Program-made: the position numbers and the translations under genes
Shown: positions 53,689 to 61,531 of the stretch, piece by piece
Layout: each line of letters begins with the position of its first letter
How positions within the stretch are numbered: the stretch's first letter is position 1
The notes under the pieces: model-generated
What the model was told of the DNA's origin: nothing
Database searches by the model: none
The model's input: the letters and a program-made list of their open reading frames with translations, nothing else
DNA from: JBFHIZ01 sp963666475
GTDB lineage: Bacteria > Bacillota > Clostridia > Lachnospirales > Lachnospiraceae
NCBI GenBank assembly: GCA_963666475.2
Contig: OY762821.2
Span: forward strand, 1-64,000
Direction: 5' to 3'
DNA: 64,000 bases

Positions 53689-55014
53689 ATGTATAACACA
53701 AAGCGAGGGACAAGTTTCTTAAGACGAAACGGTCTAAAGCAAACGATAATTTCTTTGAGAGAAAAGCGACAAAAAAGCAGGCTGGATGATTACCAATATA
53801 GGGCACCCGACATTTGCGAAAAAGCAGCACAGTCGAGAAGAACGTTTTCGCATGCTATTACATTTAGCCTTCTTGTTCCAGCTTATGAAACAAAAGAACG
53901 ATTTTTTGTAGAGCTAATGGATTCCTGCTTTGCTCAAACATACAAAAATTGGGAATTAATCGTAGCAGACGCATCCAAAAGTGATGTTGTTTGGAATGTC
54001 ATTGAGGCAAAGAAAGACCCTAGAGTCAAGTATTTTCGTTTGAAAGATAATCAGGGCATTTCCGAGAATACTAATGCTGCCCTTGAAAAGGCGACCGGGG
54101 AGTATATTTGTTTATTAGATCATGATGATCTGTTAACAGTCAATGCGCTCTATGAGTTTGCAATTTCACTGGAAGAGAAAGAGTCTGCGTTTTTATATTC
54201 CGATGAAGACAAGTGTGATGAAACGGGAAATAATTTTTTTGAACCACACTTCAAAAAAGAGTTTAATTATGATTTGTTTTTATCAAATAATTATATTTGC
54301 CACTTTGTGGCAATCAAAAAGGACCTATTGGATGGAATTTCTTTTCGTGCGTTGTATGACGGGGCGCAGGATTATGATTTCTTTATTCAGGTCATGGAAA
54401 AATTACAAAAAGAATATCCGAGCACATGGAAACAGGAGATCCGACATATCCAAGGCGTATTATATCATTGGAGATGCCATCAAAGTTCGACTGCTTCCAA
54501 CCCCGCGAGCAAAATGTATGCGTATGATGCAGGTCGAAGAGCCGTAGAAGACTATTTCCATAGAAATAATATGGATGTGGCGGTTACACATTCCAGACAT
54601 CTAGGCTTTTATCGTACAAAATACAATCCATCTATTTTCAAAATTCGAAAAGATGTTGGGGCGGTAGGGGGCTTTATCTATAAAAGAAATCGTGTGGATT
54701 CTGGTCCAATTGATGAATCTACGATGCAATGTACCTATCTTGGATTGAGGAAATATTATAGTGGTGAGATGAATCGAGCATCTTGTACGCAGGATGTGGA
54801 GGCTCTCGATATAAGAAATATGGTTCTTCGTGAAGAGTGCAAGCATATGCTGGAAGAAGTCATTGAGGATCTTCCTGCATATGAAAGAAAATCGGTGTAT
54901 AAAGATCCAAAATTGACAAGAACGGTAAGTATACTGTTGTGTAAAAAAATTAGAGCTGAGGGATATGAAGTACTTTTCGATCCTTTCTTTCGAAAAAAAA
55001 ATCATCGAGGTTAG
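53689..55014 (+). CDS. GT2 glycosyltransferase with a degenerate second domain
   Basis: A 441-residue protein. Residues about 60-290 form a GT-A domain like the first domain at 49949, with FSLLVPAYE, LLDHDDLLT and HWRCHQSS. The second GT-A domain is reduced to about 120 residues. A segment DVGAVGGFIYKRN matches the middle of the second domain at 49949, but the nucleotide-binding start and the DxD region are missing. So only one active site is expected. GAAAGGAAGG precedes the ATG. It ends 3 bases before the next GT gene. Confidence 0.83.
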   Translation: MYNTKRGTSFLRRNGLKQTIISLREKRQKSRLDDYQYRAPDICEKAAQSRRTFSHAITFSLLVPAYETKERFFVELMDSCFAQTYKNWELIVADASKSDVVWNVIEAKKDPRVKYFRLKDNQGISENTNAALEKATGEYICLLDHDDLLTVNALYEFAISLEEKESAFLYSDEDKCDETGNNFFEPHFKKEFNYDLFLSNNYICHFVAIKKDLLDGISFRALYDGAQDYDFFIQVMEKLQKEYPSTWKQEIRHIQGVLYHWRCHQSSTASNPASKMYAYDAGRRAVEDYFHRNNMDVAVTHSRHLGFYRTKYNPSIFKIRKDVGAVGGFIYKRNRVDSGPIDESTMQCTYLGLRKYYSGEMNRASCTQDVEALDIRNMVLREECKHMLEEVIEDLPAYERKSVYKDPKLTRTVSILLCKKIRAEGYEVLFDPFFRKKNHRG

Positions 55015-55017
55015 CAA

Positions 55018-55986
55018 ATGAAACGAACGACGGTAGTTATACCGAACTATAATGGAATACAATATATCGAAGAATGTTTGCGTTCGGTCATGGAGCAATC
55101 GGAGGAAAGTTATGACGTTCTTGTCATTGACAACGGTTCAAAGGATGCTTCTTTGGAATGGATCAAAGAGCACTATCCGGGAATTCATTGCATTGCACTC
55201 GGGAGAAATACTGGTTTTTCCTATGCGGTTAATGTTGGGATTGAAAACGCAAAAACTCCTTATGTTTTATTGTTAAATAATGATACGGTCGTAGATTACG
55301 AGTTTATCAAGAGTTTGACGGATCACATTTCCAACAGCAAACGTATTTTTTCTGTTTCAGCAAAAATGATCGACCTTAAGAGTAGGGTGTATCTAGATGG
55401 AGCAGGTGATTTATACAATGCACTTGGATGGGGAAGTGCAAGAGGAAAAGGAAAGGACAGAGAAAAATATAGTCGTCCTTGTAGAATATTTTCTGCGTGT
55501 GCTGGTGCTGCAATTTATCGAAAAGAAATTTTAGATGAAATTGGAGATTTTGATGTCGAGCATTTTGCTTATTTAGAGGATGTAGATTTGGGATATCGTG
55601 CCTTGATTTATGGATATGAAAACTGGTATGAACCAAATGCAATTGTTTATCATGCCGGAAGTGCGGTGTCGGGTTCAAGACACAATGCATTTAAAGTGCG
55701 ACTTTCCGCAAGAAACAACATTTACATGCTTGCAAAAAATATGCCATTTTTGCAAATTATTATTAATCTACCGTTCTTAGTATTAGGAACCCTGATTAAG
55801 CTATTGTTTTTTTTCATAAAGGGGTTGGCAAATGAGTATTTTCAAGGAATAATAGAAGGATTTCGTTTAGCAATGTCACATCCTGGCAGAAATCATAAAG
55901 TTGCATTTGCTGGAAAACATCTGCCTTCCTATCTACTAATTCAGTGGATGCTTTGGGTAAACATTTTTCGACGATTTATATCATAA
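55018..55986 (+). CDS. GT2 glycosyltransferase (rhamnosyltransferase-like)
   Basis: A 322-residue GT2 enzyme resembling WbbL/rhamnosyltransferases: TVVIPNYNG, LLLNNDTVVD, ACAGAAIYRK and the YLEDVDLGYRA acceptor motif. The C-terminus (about 240-290) is hydrophobic and probably binds the membrane. GAGG lies 6 bases before the ATG, only 3 bases after the previous stop. It is likely to add an early sugar to the lipid-linked primer. The donor is a guess. Confidence 0.87.
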   Translation: MKRTTVVIPNYNGIQYIEECLRSVMEQSEESYDVLVIDNGSKDASLEWIKEHYPGIHCIALGRNTGFSYAVNVGIENAKTPYVLLLNNDTVVDYEFIKSLTDHISNSKRIFSVSAKMIDLKSRVYLDGAGDLYNALGWGSARGKGKDREKYSRPCRIFSACAGAAIYRKEILDEIGDFDVEHFAYLEDVDLGYRALIYGYENWYEPNAIVYHAGSAVSGSRHNAFKVRLSARNNIYMLAKNMPFLQIIINLPFLVLGTLIKLLFFFIKGLANEYFQGIIEGFRLAMSHPGRNHKVAFAGKHLPSYLLIQWMLWVNIFRRFIS

Positions 55987-55994
55987 AGTTCGAG

Positions 55995-56023
55995 TTGTAT
56001 TTTTACATGGAATACTGTAAAAT
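55995..56023 (+). promoter_or_regulatory. Promoter of the initiating transferase operon
   Basis: TTGTAT (55995-56000) and TAAAAT (56018-56023), spacer 17, about 50 bases before the TTG start codon at 56072. Confidence 0.65.
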
Positions 56024-56071
56024 AGGTTAGATATTGTTCTGAAAATCAGAATAGAGACGTGAGGTGAAACT

Positions 56072-57487
56072 TTGATTAAAGATAATCAAAAACACTTTAA
56101 TAGATTACATGTTGTCATAGACGGGCTGGTCATTGCTTTATCCTATGCCCTTGCTTTTTTTATTCGTTTTTTATCTGGATGGATTCCATTTCCGGAAGGG
56201 TATGTATATGTCGATACGGAACTACCACTTTATTTCAGTCTATTGATTTACATCATCCCGTTGTATTTGATTTTGAGTTCGATCTTCCAATTATACACAC
56301 CAAAGCGTGTGACCGGTAGAAAGAAAGAAGTCCAGAATATCTTTATTGTATACTCCATGGGTACTGTTTTGTTGATTGGCGGATTATATATGCTACGCCA
56401 TATGGATTATTCCCGAACGATGTTTGGATTATTTTATGTGATATCAACAACTGCGGAAATCATTGTTCGAACACTTGTAAAATCCTTTCTTTGGAGAATT
56501 CGTACCAATGGAAGAAACTTAAAATACATCCTTATGGTTGGATATTCTTCTGCTGCTGAAGAATATATTAATCGAATCAAAGCGAACCCAGAATGGGGTT
56601 ATGTTGCATTTGGAATTTTGGATGATAAGGTCTTGCCCGATACAGAGTATCGTGGGATAAGAGTGTTAGGGAAAATAGATACACTGCAATATATTCTTGC
56701 AGAAAACAAACTGGATGAGATTGCTGTTACACTTGCACTTGAAGATTATAGTCATTTGGAGCAAGTTGTGGGACTTTGTGAGAAATCAGGGATACATACA
56801 AAGTTCATACCGGATTATCATCGAGTAATTCCAAGCAGGCCTTACACGGAAGATCTTCAAGGACTTCCAGTGATCAATATTCGTCATGTTCCTTTGACGA
56901 ATACCGTAAATGCTTTCTTTAAGAGATTGACGGATATCGTAGGTTCGTTATTAGGATTGATTGTATCGTCCCCACTTTTGATTGTTTGTGCAATCGTAAT
57001 CAAGTTCACGAGCAAAGGGCCCGTAATTTTTTCACAAGAACGGGTTGGTTTACATAATCAGACATTTCATATGTATAAATTTCGTTCCATGATGCTTCAA
57101 ACAAAAGAGGATGAAGCAAAAGGATGGACGACGAAAGACGATCCAAGGGTGACAAAGTTTGGAAAGTTCATGAGACGAACCAGCATTGATGAACTTCCAC
57201 AATTGATTAATATTTTGACTGGAAGAATGAGTTTGGTCGGTCCACGTCCAGAACGTCCACAATTTGTGGAAGAGTTCAAAGAAGAAATTCCAAGATATAT
57301 GATTAAGCATCAAGTCCGTCCAGGACTAACTGGCTGGGCACAGGTAAATGGGTATCGAGGTGATACTTCCATTGAAAAAAGAATTGAATTTGATATACAC
57401 TATATTGAGAACTGGACTTATGGATTTGATGTTCGAATCCTGTTCTTGACAATATTTAAAGGATTTATTAATAAAAACGCGTATTAA
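56072..57487 (+). CDS. Undecaprenyl-phosphate phosphosugar transferase (WcaJ/WbaP family, TTG start)
   Basis: A 471-residue polyisoprenyl-phosphate hexose-1-phosphate transferase that starts glycan synthesis on undecaprenyl phosphate. Four N-terminal helices are followed by a CoA-binding-like domain (about 150-260), then a re-entrant helix and the catalytic domain. The catalytic part shows KRLTDIVGS, MYKFRSM, RRTSIDELPQLINIL and VGPRPERP. TTG at 56072 is chosen because GAGGTG lies 5 bases upstream. The hexose is usually glucose or galactose. It starts the last operon of the locus, so one initiator may serve the whole cluster. Confidence 0.92.
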   Translation: MIKDNQKHFNRLHVVIDGLVIALSYALAFFIRFLSGWIPFPEGYVYVDTELPLYFSLLIYIIPLYLILSSIFQLYTPKRVTGRKKEVQNIFIVYSMGTVLLIGGLYMLRHMDYSRTMFGLFYVISTTAEIIVRTLVKSFLWRIRTNGRNLKYILMVGYSSAAEEYINRIKANPEWGYVAFGILDDKVLPDTEYRGIRVLGKIDTLQYILAENKLDEIAVTLALEDYSHLEQVVGLCEKSGIHTKFIPDYHRVIPSRPYTEDLQGLPVINIRHVPLTNTVNAFFKRLTDIVGSLLGLIVSSPLLIVCAIVIKFTSKGPVIFSQERVGLHNQTFHMYKFRSMMLQTKEDEAKGWTTKDDPRVTKFGKFMRRTSIDELPQLINILTGRMSLVGPRPERPQFVEEFKEEIPRYMIKHQVRPGLTGWAQVNGYRGDTSIEKRIEFDIHYIENWTYGFDVRILFLTIFKGFINKNAY

Positions 57488-57498
57488 AGGAGACCAAA

Positions 57499-58569
57499 AT
57501 GGCACCAAAGAAACAGAACCTTTCTCCGAGAGAAAAGGCTAAGAAAAAAAGAAAAACAATCACAATCTTCATTTTGGAGGTTTTGATTCTTGCGATACTT
57601 GTAATGGTAGCGCTCACGTTAAACAAAGCAACAAAAGTACAAAAAATTGTAATCAATGAAGAAGAAGTTGGTATTGACTCAAATATCGCTGAAAATGAAG
57701 AAATGGAAAAGTTCACAAACATTGCTTTATTTGGAATTGATGCAAGAGACGGATCTCTTGATGCAGGACAACGTAGTGATACCATCATCATAGCTTCTAT
57801 TAATGAAGAGACGAAAGATGTGAAACTAGTATCCGTATATCGTGACACCTATTTAAATATGCTGGATGGAAGTTATAATAAAGTAAATGCAGCCTATGCG
57901 TACGGTGGTCCGGAAAATGCCATTACCGTGTTAAACTCGAATTTAAATATGAATATAAAGGATTTTGTTGCAGTAGGATTCCGTGGTGTTGTTGATACCG
58001 TAGATTCTTTAGGTGGGATTTGGATCGATGTTGATTCTGCTGAATTTCAGCATTTGAACAATTATGTAAAATGTATTGCTGAGGATTTGGACATGACTCC
58101 TTCCTATATTGATGGAACCGGATACCAATTATTGAACGGACTGCAGGCAACTGCTTATTGTAGAATTCGTTATACCGCTGGAAATGACTTCAAACGTACC
58201 GAACGTCAGAGAGAAGTGATTCAGGCAATTTTAGAAGAAGTTAAAACAGCAGATACTTCGACCGTTTTAGCAATCGCGGATGATATTTTCCCATATGTTT
58301 CAACAACACTTTCTTTGGATGAAATTGTGGACGTTTTATCTGCAATTAGTCAATATAATATTGTAGAAACTTCAGGATTCCCATTTGCTTCAAACATTAC
58401 AACCGCTACTGTTGGAAGTAAGAGTGTTGTAATTCCGATGGATCTGAAAGATAATGTGCTTTTGTTACACGAGTTTTTATTTGGTGAGACTAATTTTGAG
58501 CTAAGTGACAAAGTGTTGCAGTACAATCAGGAGATTATTGATGAGACATCTCCATACATTGTGCAATAA
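57499..58569 (+). CDS. LCP-family glycopolymer attachment enzyme
   Basis: A 356-residue LytR-CpsA-Psr protein with a basic cytoplasmic start, one helix (about 22-42) and an extracellular LCP domain. The pyrophosphate-binding arginines are seen in GQRSDTIIIAS, VSVYRDTYLN and YCRIRYTAGNDFKRTERQR. LCP enzymes transfer lipid-linked glycans to peptidoglycan. This is strong evidence that a product of the locus ends up wall-bound. GGAGACC lies before the ATG, 11 bases after the initiator gene. Confidence 0.93.
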   Translation: MAPKKQNLSPREKAKKKRKTITIFILEVLILAILVMVALTLNKATKVQKIVINEEEVGIDSNIAENEEMEKFTNIALFGIDARDGSLDAGQRSDTIIIASINEETKDVKLVSVYRDTYLNMLDGSYNKVNAAYAYGGPENAITVLNSNLNMNIKDFVAVGFRGVVDTVDSLGGIWIDVDSAEFQHLNNYVKCIAEDLDMTPSYIDGTGYQLLNGLQATAYCRIRYTAGNDFKRTERQREVIQAILEEVKTADTSTVLAIADDIFPYVSTTLSLDEIVDVLSAISQYNIVETSGFPFASNITTATVGSKSVVIPMDLKDNVLLLHEFLFGETNFELSDKVLQYNQEIIDETSPYIVQ

Positions 58570-58620
58570 TATTTGCTTTCTCAGAGTAGATTTGATACAC
58601 TCTAAACAATAAATAAATAA

Positions 58621-58655
58621 GGAGAGAGAAGGATCCATCCAACTCTTTCCTTTTT
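58621..58655 (+). terminator. Weak hairpin terminator or attenuator
   Basis: GGAGAGAG (58621-58628) pairs with CTCTTTCC (58643-58650, one G-U pair) and is followed by T5. The loop is 14 bases. It may lower read-through from the LCP gene into the next GT and glmS. Confidence 0.55.
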
Positions 58656-58690
58656 CTGTTGAATTAAGAATGATAGAATGGAGAACAGAA

Positions 58691-59641
58691 ATGTTTGATG
58701 TCATTATCCCGACATATTACCCTACCAAAACACTTCTTCAGCTAATCCAAGATTTGGATCAGCAGACAGAAAAACCGGGTAAGATCATTTTAATGAATAC
58801 TTGTGAAGATGCTTTTGAAAAAAATCTGACCAAACAACAGGCATCAGAGATACGAAATCATCCAAAAGTAGAATTAAACCACGTGAAAAAAGCGGAGTTT
58901 AATCATGGAAGTACAAGAAATCAAGGTTTCTTCTTAAGTAACGCCAGATATGCAGTTTGTTTGACACAGGATGTTACTTTGAAGAATTCTTTGGTTATGG
59001 AAAATTTGATTCGTCCATTACAATCAAGACATGTAGTGGTTAGTTATGCAAGGCAATTTCCTTATGACAATTGCAAACCAGAGGAAAAGTACATTCGTTC
59101 CTTTAATTATCCTGCAGAATCTAGATTAAAAACGAAAGAAGATATTTCGGAACTAGGAATCAAAGCGTTTTTTTGTTCTAACGTATGTGCAGCATACGAT
59201 AAACAGATTTTTGATACTTTGGGCGGATTTCCGGAAAGCGTTATTTTTAATGAAGATATGATTTTTGCGGCCAAAGCATTGGACGCAGGATATATCATTT
59301 CTTATACGGCGGATGCGGAAGTTTATCATTCTCACAAATACTCAAATCGAGTACAATTCCAGAGGAATTTTGACTTGGGAGTTTCACATGCGAATCACCC
59401 AGAAGTTTTTGCAAGAGTCGTTACAGAAAAAGAAGGATTTCGAATGGTCAAAGATACAATTCAATTTTTAAATAAAAGTGGGAAATGGTATCGTGTTCCA
59501 TTTATGTTATTGACCACATCCTTTAAATACCTTGGGTTTTTCCTGGGAAAAAGATACCGAAGTCTTCCAAGAGGGCTTGTAATTAAATGTAGTATGAACA
59601 ATAATTATTGGACGAGTCTTAGACAAGACGAAATCGAATAG
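58691..59641 (+). CDS. GT2 glycosyltransferase (rhamnosyltransferase-like)
   Basis: A 316-residue GT2 enzyme that begins MFDVIIPTYYPT. It has a FNHGSTRNQG loop and a FNEDMIFAAKALDAGY acceptor motif, as in RfbN/RfbF-type rhamnosyltransferases. The start ATG 58691 has GGAG 7 bases upstream; the in-frame ATG at 58670 lacks one. It lies 11 bases before glmS. The donor is likely a dTDP- or UDP-sugar but not provable here. Confidence 0.86.
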   Translation: MFDVIIPTYYPTKTLLQLIQDLDQQTEKPGKIILMNTCEDAFEKNLTKQQASEIRNHPKVELNHVKKAEFNHGSTRNQGFFLSNARYAVCLTQDVTLKNSLVMENLIRPLQSRHVVVSYARQFPYDNCKPEEKYIRSFNYPAESRLKTKEDISELGIKAFFCSNVCAAYDKQIFDTLGGFPESVIFNEDMIFAAKALDAGYIISYTADAEVYHSHKYSNRVQFQRNFDLGVSHANHPEVFARVVTEKEGFRMVKDTIQFLNKSGKWYRVPFMLLTTSFKYLGFFLGKRYRSLPRGLVIKCSMNNNYWTSLRQDEIE

Positions 59642-59652
59642 AGGAGAGAACT

Positions 59653-61479
59653 ATGTGCGGAATAGTAGGTTATATTGGAGAACATGCGGCATCAGAGATT
59701 ATCTTAGATGGGCTATCAAAACTGGAATATCGTGGCTATGATTCTGCAGGAATGGCAGTTTATGATGGTGAAAAAATTCAATACATGAAGTCTGTAGGAC
59801 GTTTAAAGGTCTTGGAAGAATTGACACATGGTGGAGAAAAGATGCCAGGCAAAGTCGGAATTGGGCATACAAGATGGGCAACCCATGGCATTCCAAATAC
59901 GGTAAATTCACATCCACATTTTAATACAAAAGAAACCATAGCGGTGGTACATAATGGAATCATCGAGAATTATATTCCTTTAAAGAAAAAACTAGAAGAA
60001 AAAGGATATGAATTTGTATCGGAGACGGATACAGAAATTGTAGCACAACTATTGGATTATTATTATGAAGGAAATCCTTTGGAAGCGATTATAAAGGTCT
60101 TGCATCGTGTAGAGGGTTCCTATGCACTTGGAATTATTTTTTCGGAGTTTCCAGAAGAAGTTTATGCAGTAAGAAAAGGAAGTCCACTGATCGTTGGACA
60201 AAATGATGAAGGAGCGTTTATAGCGTCAGATGTTCCAGCAATTTTGAAATATACCAGAACGGTATACTATGTAGAAGAGCAGGAAATCGCAAAATTGACC
60301 AAAAATCAAATACAATTCTTTTCTGTAGATCAAGAAGAATTGTTTCATTCCCCTTCCACAATTGAGTGGGATGCCGATGCATCTGAAAAGGGTGGATATG
60401 ATCATTTTATGCTGAAAGAAATGTATGAGCAACCACAGACTGTAATTGACACTCTTAGAAATCGACTTAAGAATAAGAGCATCAACTTGGATGAACTTAA
60501 GATTTCAAAAGAAAAGCTGGATCAAATAAAAAAAATATATATCGTTGCATGTGGCTCGGCATATCATGTAGGTGTAACTGCAAAATACGTATTCGAAGAT
60601 TTGGCTAGAATTCCGGTAGAAGTTGATGTGGCATCGGAGTTTCGATATCGTAGACCTATTTTTGAAGAAGGGTCAGCAGTTATTGTAATCAGTCAATCAG
60701 GTGAGACGGCAGATACGATTGCAGCGCTTCGGGAAGCGAAACAACATGGAGTGATGGTACTTGGTATTGTGAATGTAATTGGTAGCACGATAGCCAGAGA
60801 AGCAGATGTTGTCATGTATACATATGCTGGTCCGGAAATCGCAGTAGCAACCACGAAAGCCTATACAGCTCAGCTGATCAACATATATTTGCTTGCTTTA
60901 AAGCTTGCGGAAATAAGGCAGACACTGCCTTCGGAAAAATTGGAAAAGCTCTATGCCGATTTGGAAACTTTGCCGGCGCAGATTGAATTGTTACTAGCAA
61001 ATAAAGAAAAAATTCAAAAATTCGCCAATCGTTATTTGGCGGCTGAAAATATCTTTTTCATTGGTAGAGGAATCGACTATGCGATTTCAATGGAAGGTTC
61101 TTTAAAACTAAAGGAAATATCCTATGTACATTCGGAAGCATATGCAGCGGGTGAGTTAAAACATGGAACAATATCGTTGATTGAACAGGGTACTTTGGTA
61201 GTGGCGGTATCAACACAAAAAGAACTTTATCAAAAAACAATTAGCAATATTGTAGAAGTGAAATCGAGGGGCGCATTTGTACTGGCTGTGACCACGGAAG
61301 GGAATCTTGCAATGGAGAAAGCTGCCGATTATGTAATCTACATACCGGAAACAGCGGAATGTTTTATGAATTCATTGGCAATCATTCCATTACAACTCTT
61401 TGGGTATTATGTGGCACTAGGAAAAGGATGCGATGTGGATAAACCAAGAAACTTAGCAAAATCTGTTACTGTTGAATAA
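59653..61479 (+). CDS. glmS: Glutamine-fructose-6-phosphate aminotransferase
   Basis: A 608-residue GlmS making glucosamine-6-phosphate, the entry to UDP-GlcNAc for peptidoglycan and amino-sugar glycans. The catalytic cysteine follows Met1 (MCGIVGYIG). Residues 1-220 are the glutaminase; two SIS isomerase domains follow (SQSGETADT, then EGSLKLKEISYVHSEAYAAGELKHG). GAGGAGAG precedes the ATG. Only 11 bases separate it from the GT upstream, so there is no room for a glmS ribozyme. It is the last gene of the locus. Confidence 0.97.
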   Translation: MCGIVGYIGEHAASEIILDGLSKLEYRGYDSAGMAVYDGEKIQYMKSVGRLKVLEELTHGGEKMPGKVGIGHTRWATHGIPNTVNSHPHFNTKETIAVVHNGIIENYIPLKKKLEEKGYEFVSETDTEIVAQLLDYYYEGNPLEAIIKVLHRVEGSYALGIIFSEFPEEVYAVRKGSPLIVGQNDEGAFIASDVPAILKYTRTVYYVEEQEIAKLTKNQIQFFSVDQEELFHSPSTIEWDADASEKGGYDHFMLKEMYEQPQTVIDTLRNRLKNKSINLDELKISKEKLDQIKKIYIVACGSAYHVGVTAKYVFEDLARIPVEVDVASEFRYRRPIFEEGSAVIVISQSGETADTIAALREAKQHGVMVLGIVNVIGSTIAREADVVMYTYAGPEIAVATTKAYTAQLINIYLLALKLAEIRQTLPSEKLEKLYADLETLPAQIELLLANKEKIQKFANRYLAAENIFFIGRGIDYAISMEGSLKLKEISYVHSEAYAAGELKHGTISLIEQGTLVVAVSTQKELYQKTISNIVEVKSRGAFVLAVTTEGNLAMEKAADYVIYIPETAECFMNSLAIIPLQLFGYYVALGKGCDVDKPRNLAKSVTVE

Positions 61480-61483
61480 GATG

Positions 61484-61531
61484 AGATAAGCAATAAAAAA
61501 GAAGGCATGCCTTCTTTTTTATTGCTTATCT
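61484..61531. terminator. Perfect 48-bp bidirectional terminator
   Basis: Two fully complementary 24-base arms (61484-61507 and 61508-61531) meet at GAAGGCATGCCTTC, with A6/T6 runs in the arms. It lies between the glmS stop and the convergent gene, whose stop codon it contains. Confidence 0.92.

Noticed and set aside
57433..57450. tRNA T-loop-like GTTCGAATCC
   Set aside because: It lies inside the initiating transferase coding region and no cloverleaf can be formed around it.
59600..59652. glmS ribozyme
   Set aside because: The gap to the upstream gene is 11 bases and no ribozyme core is visible.
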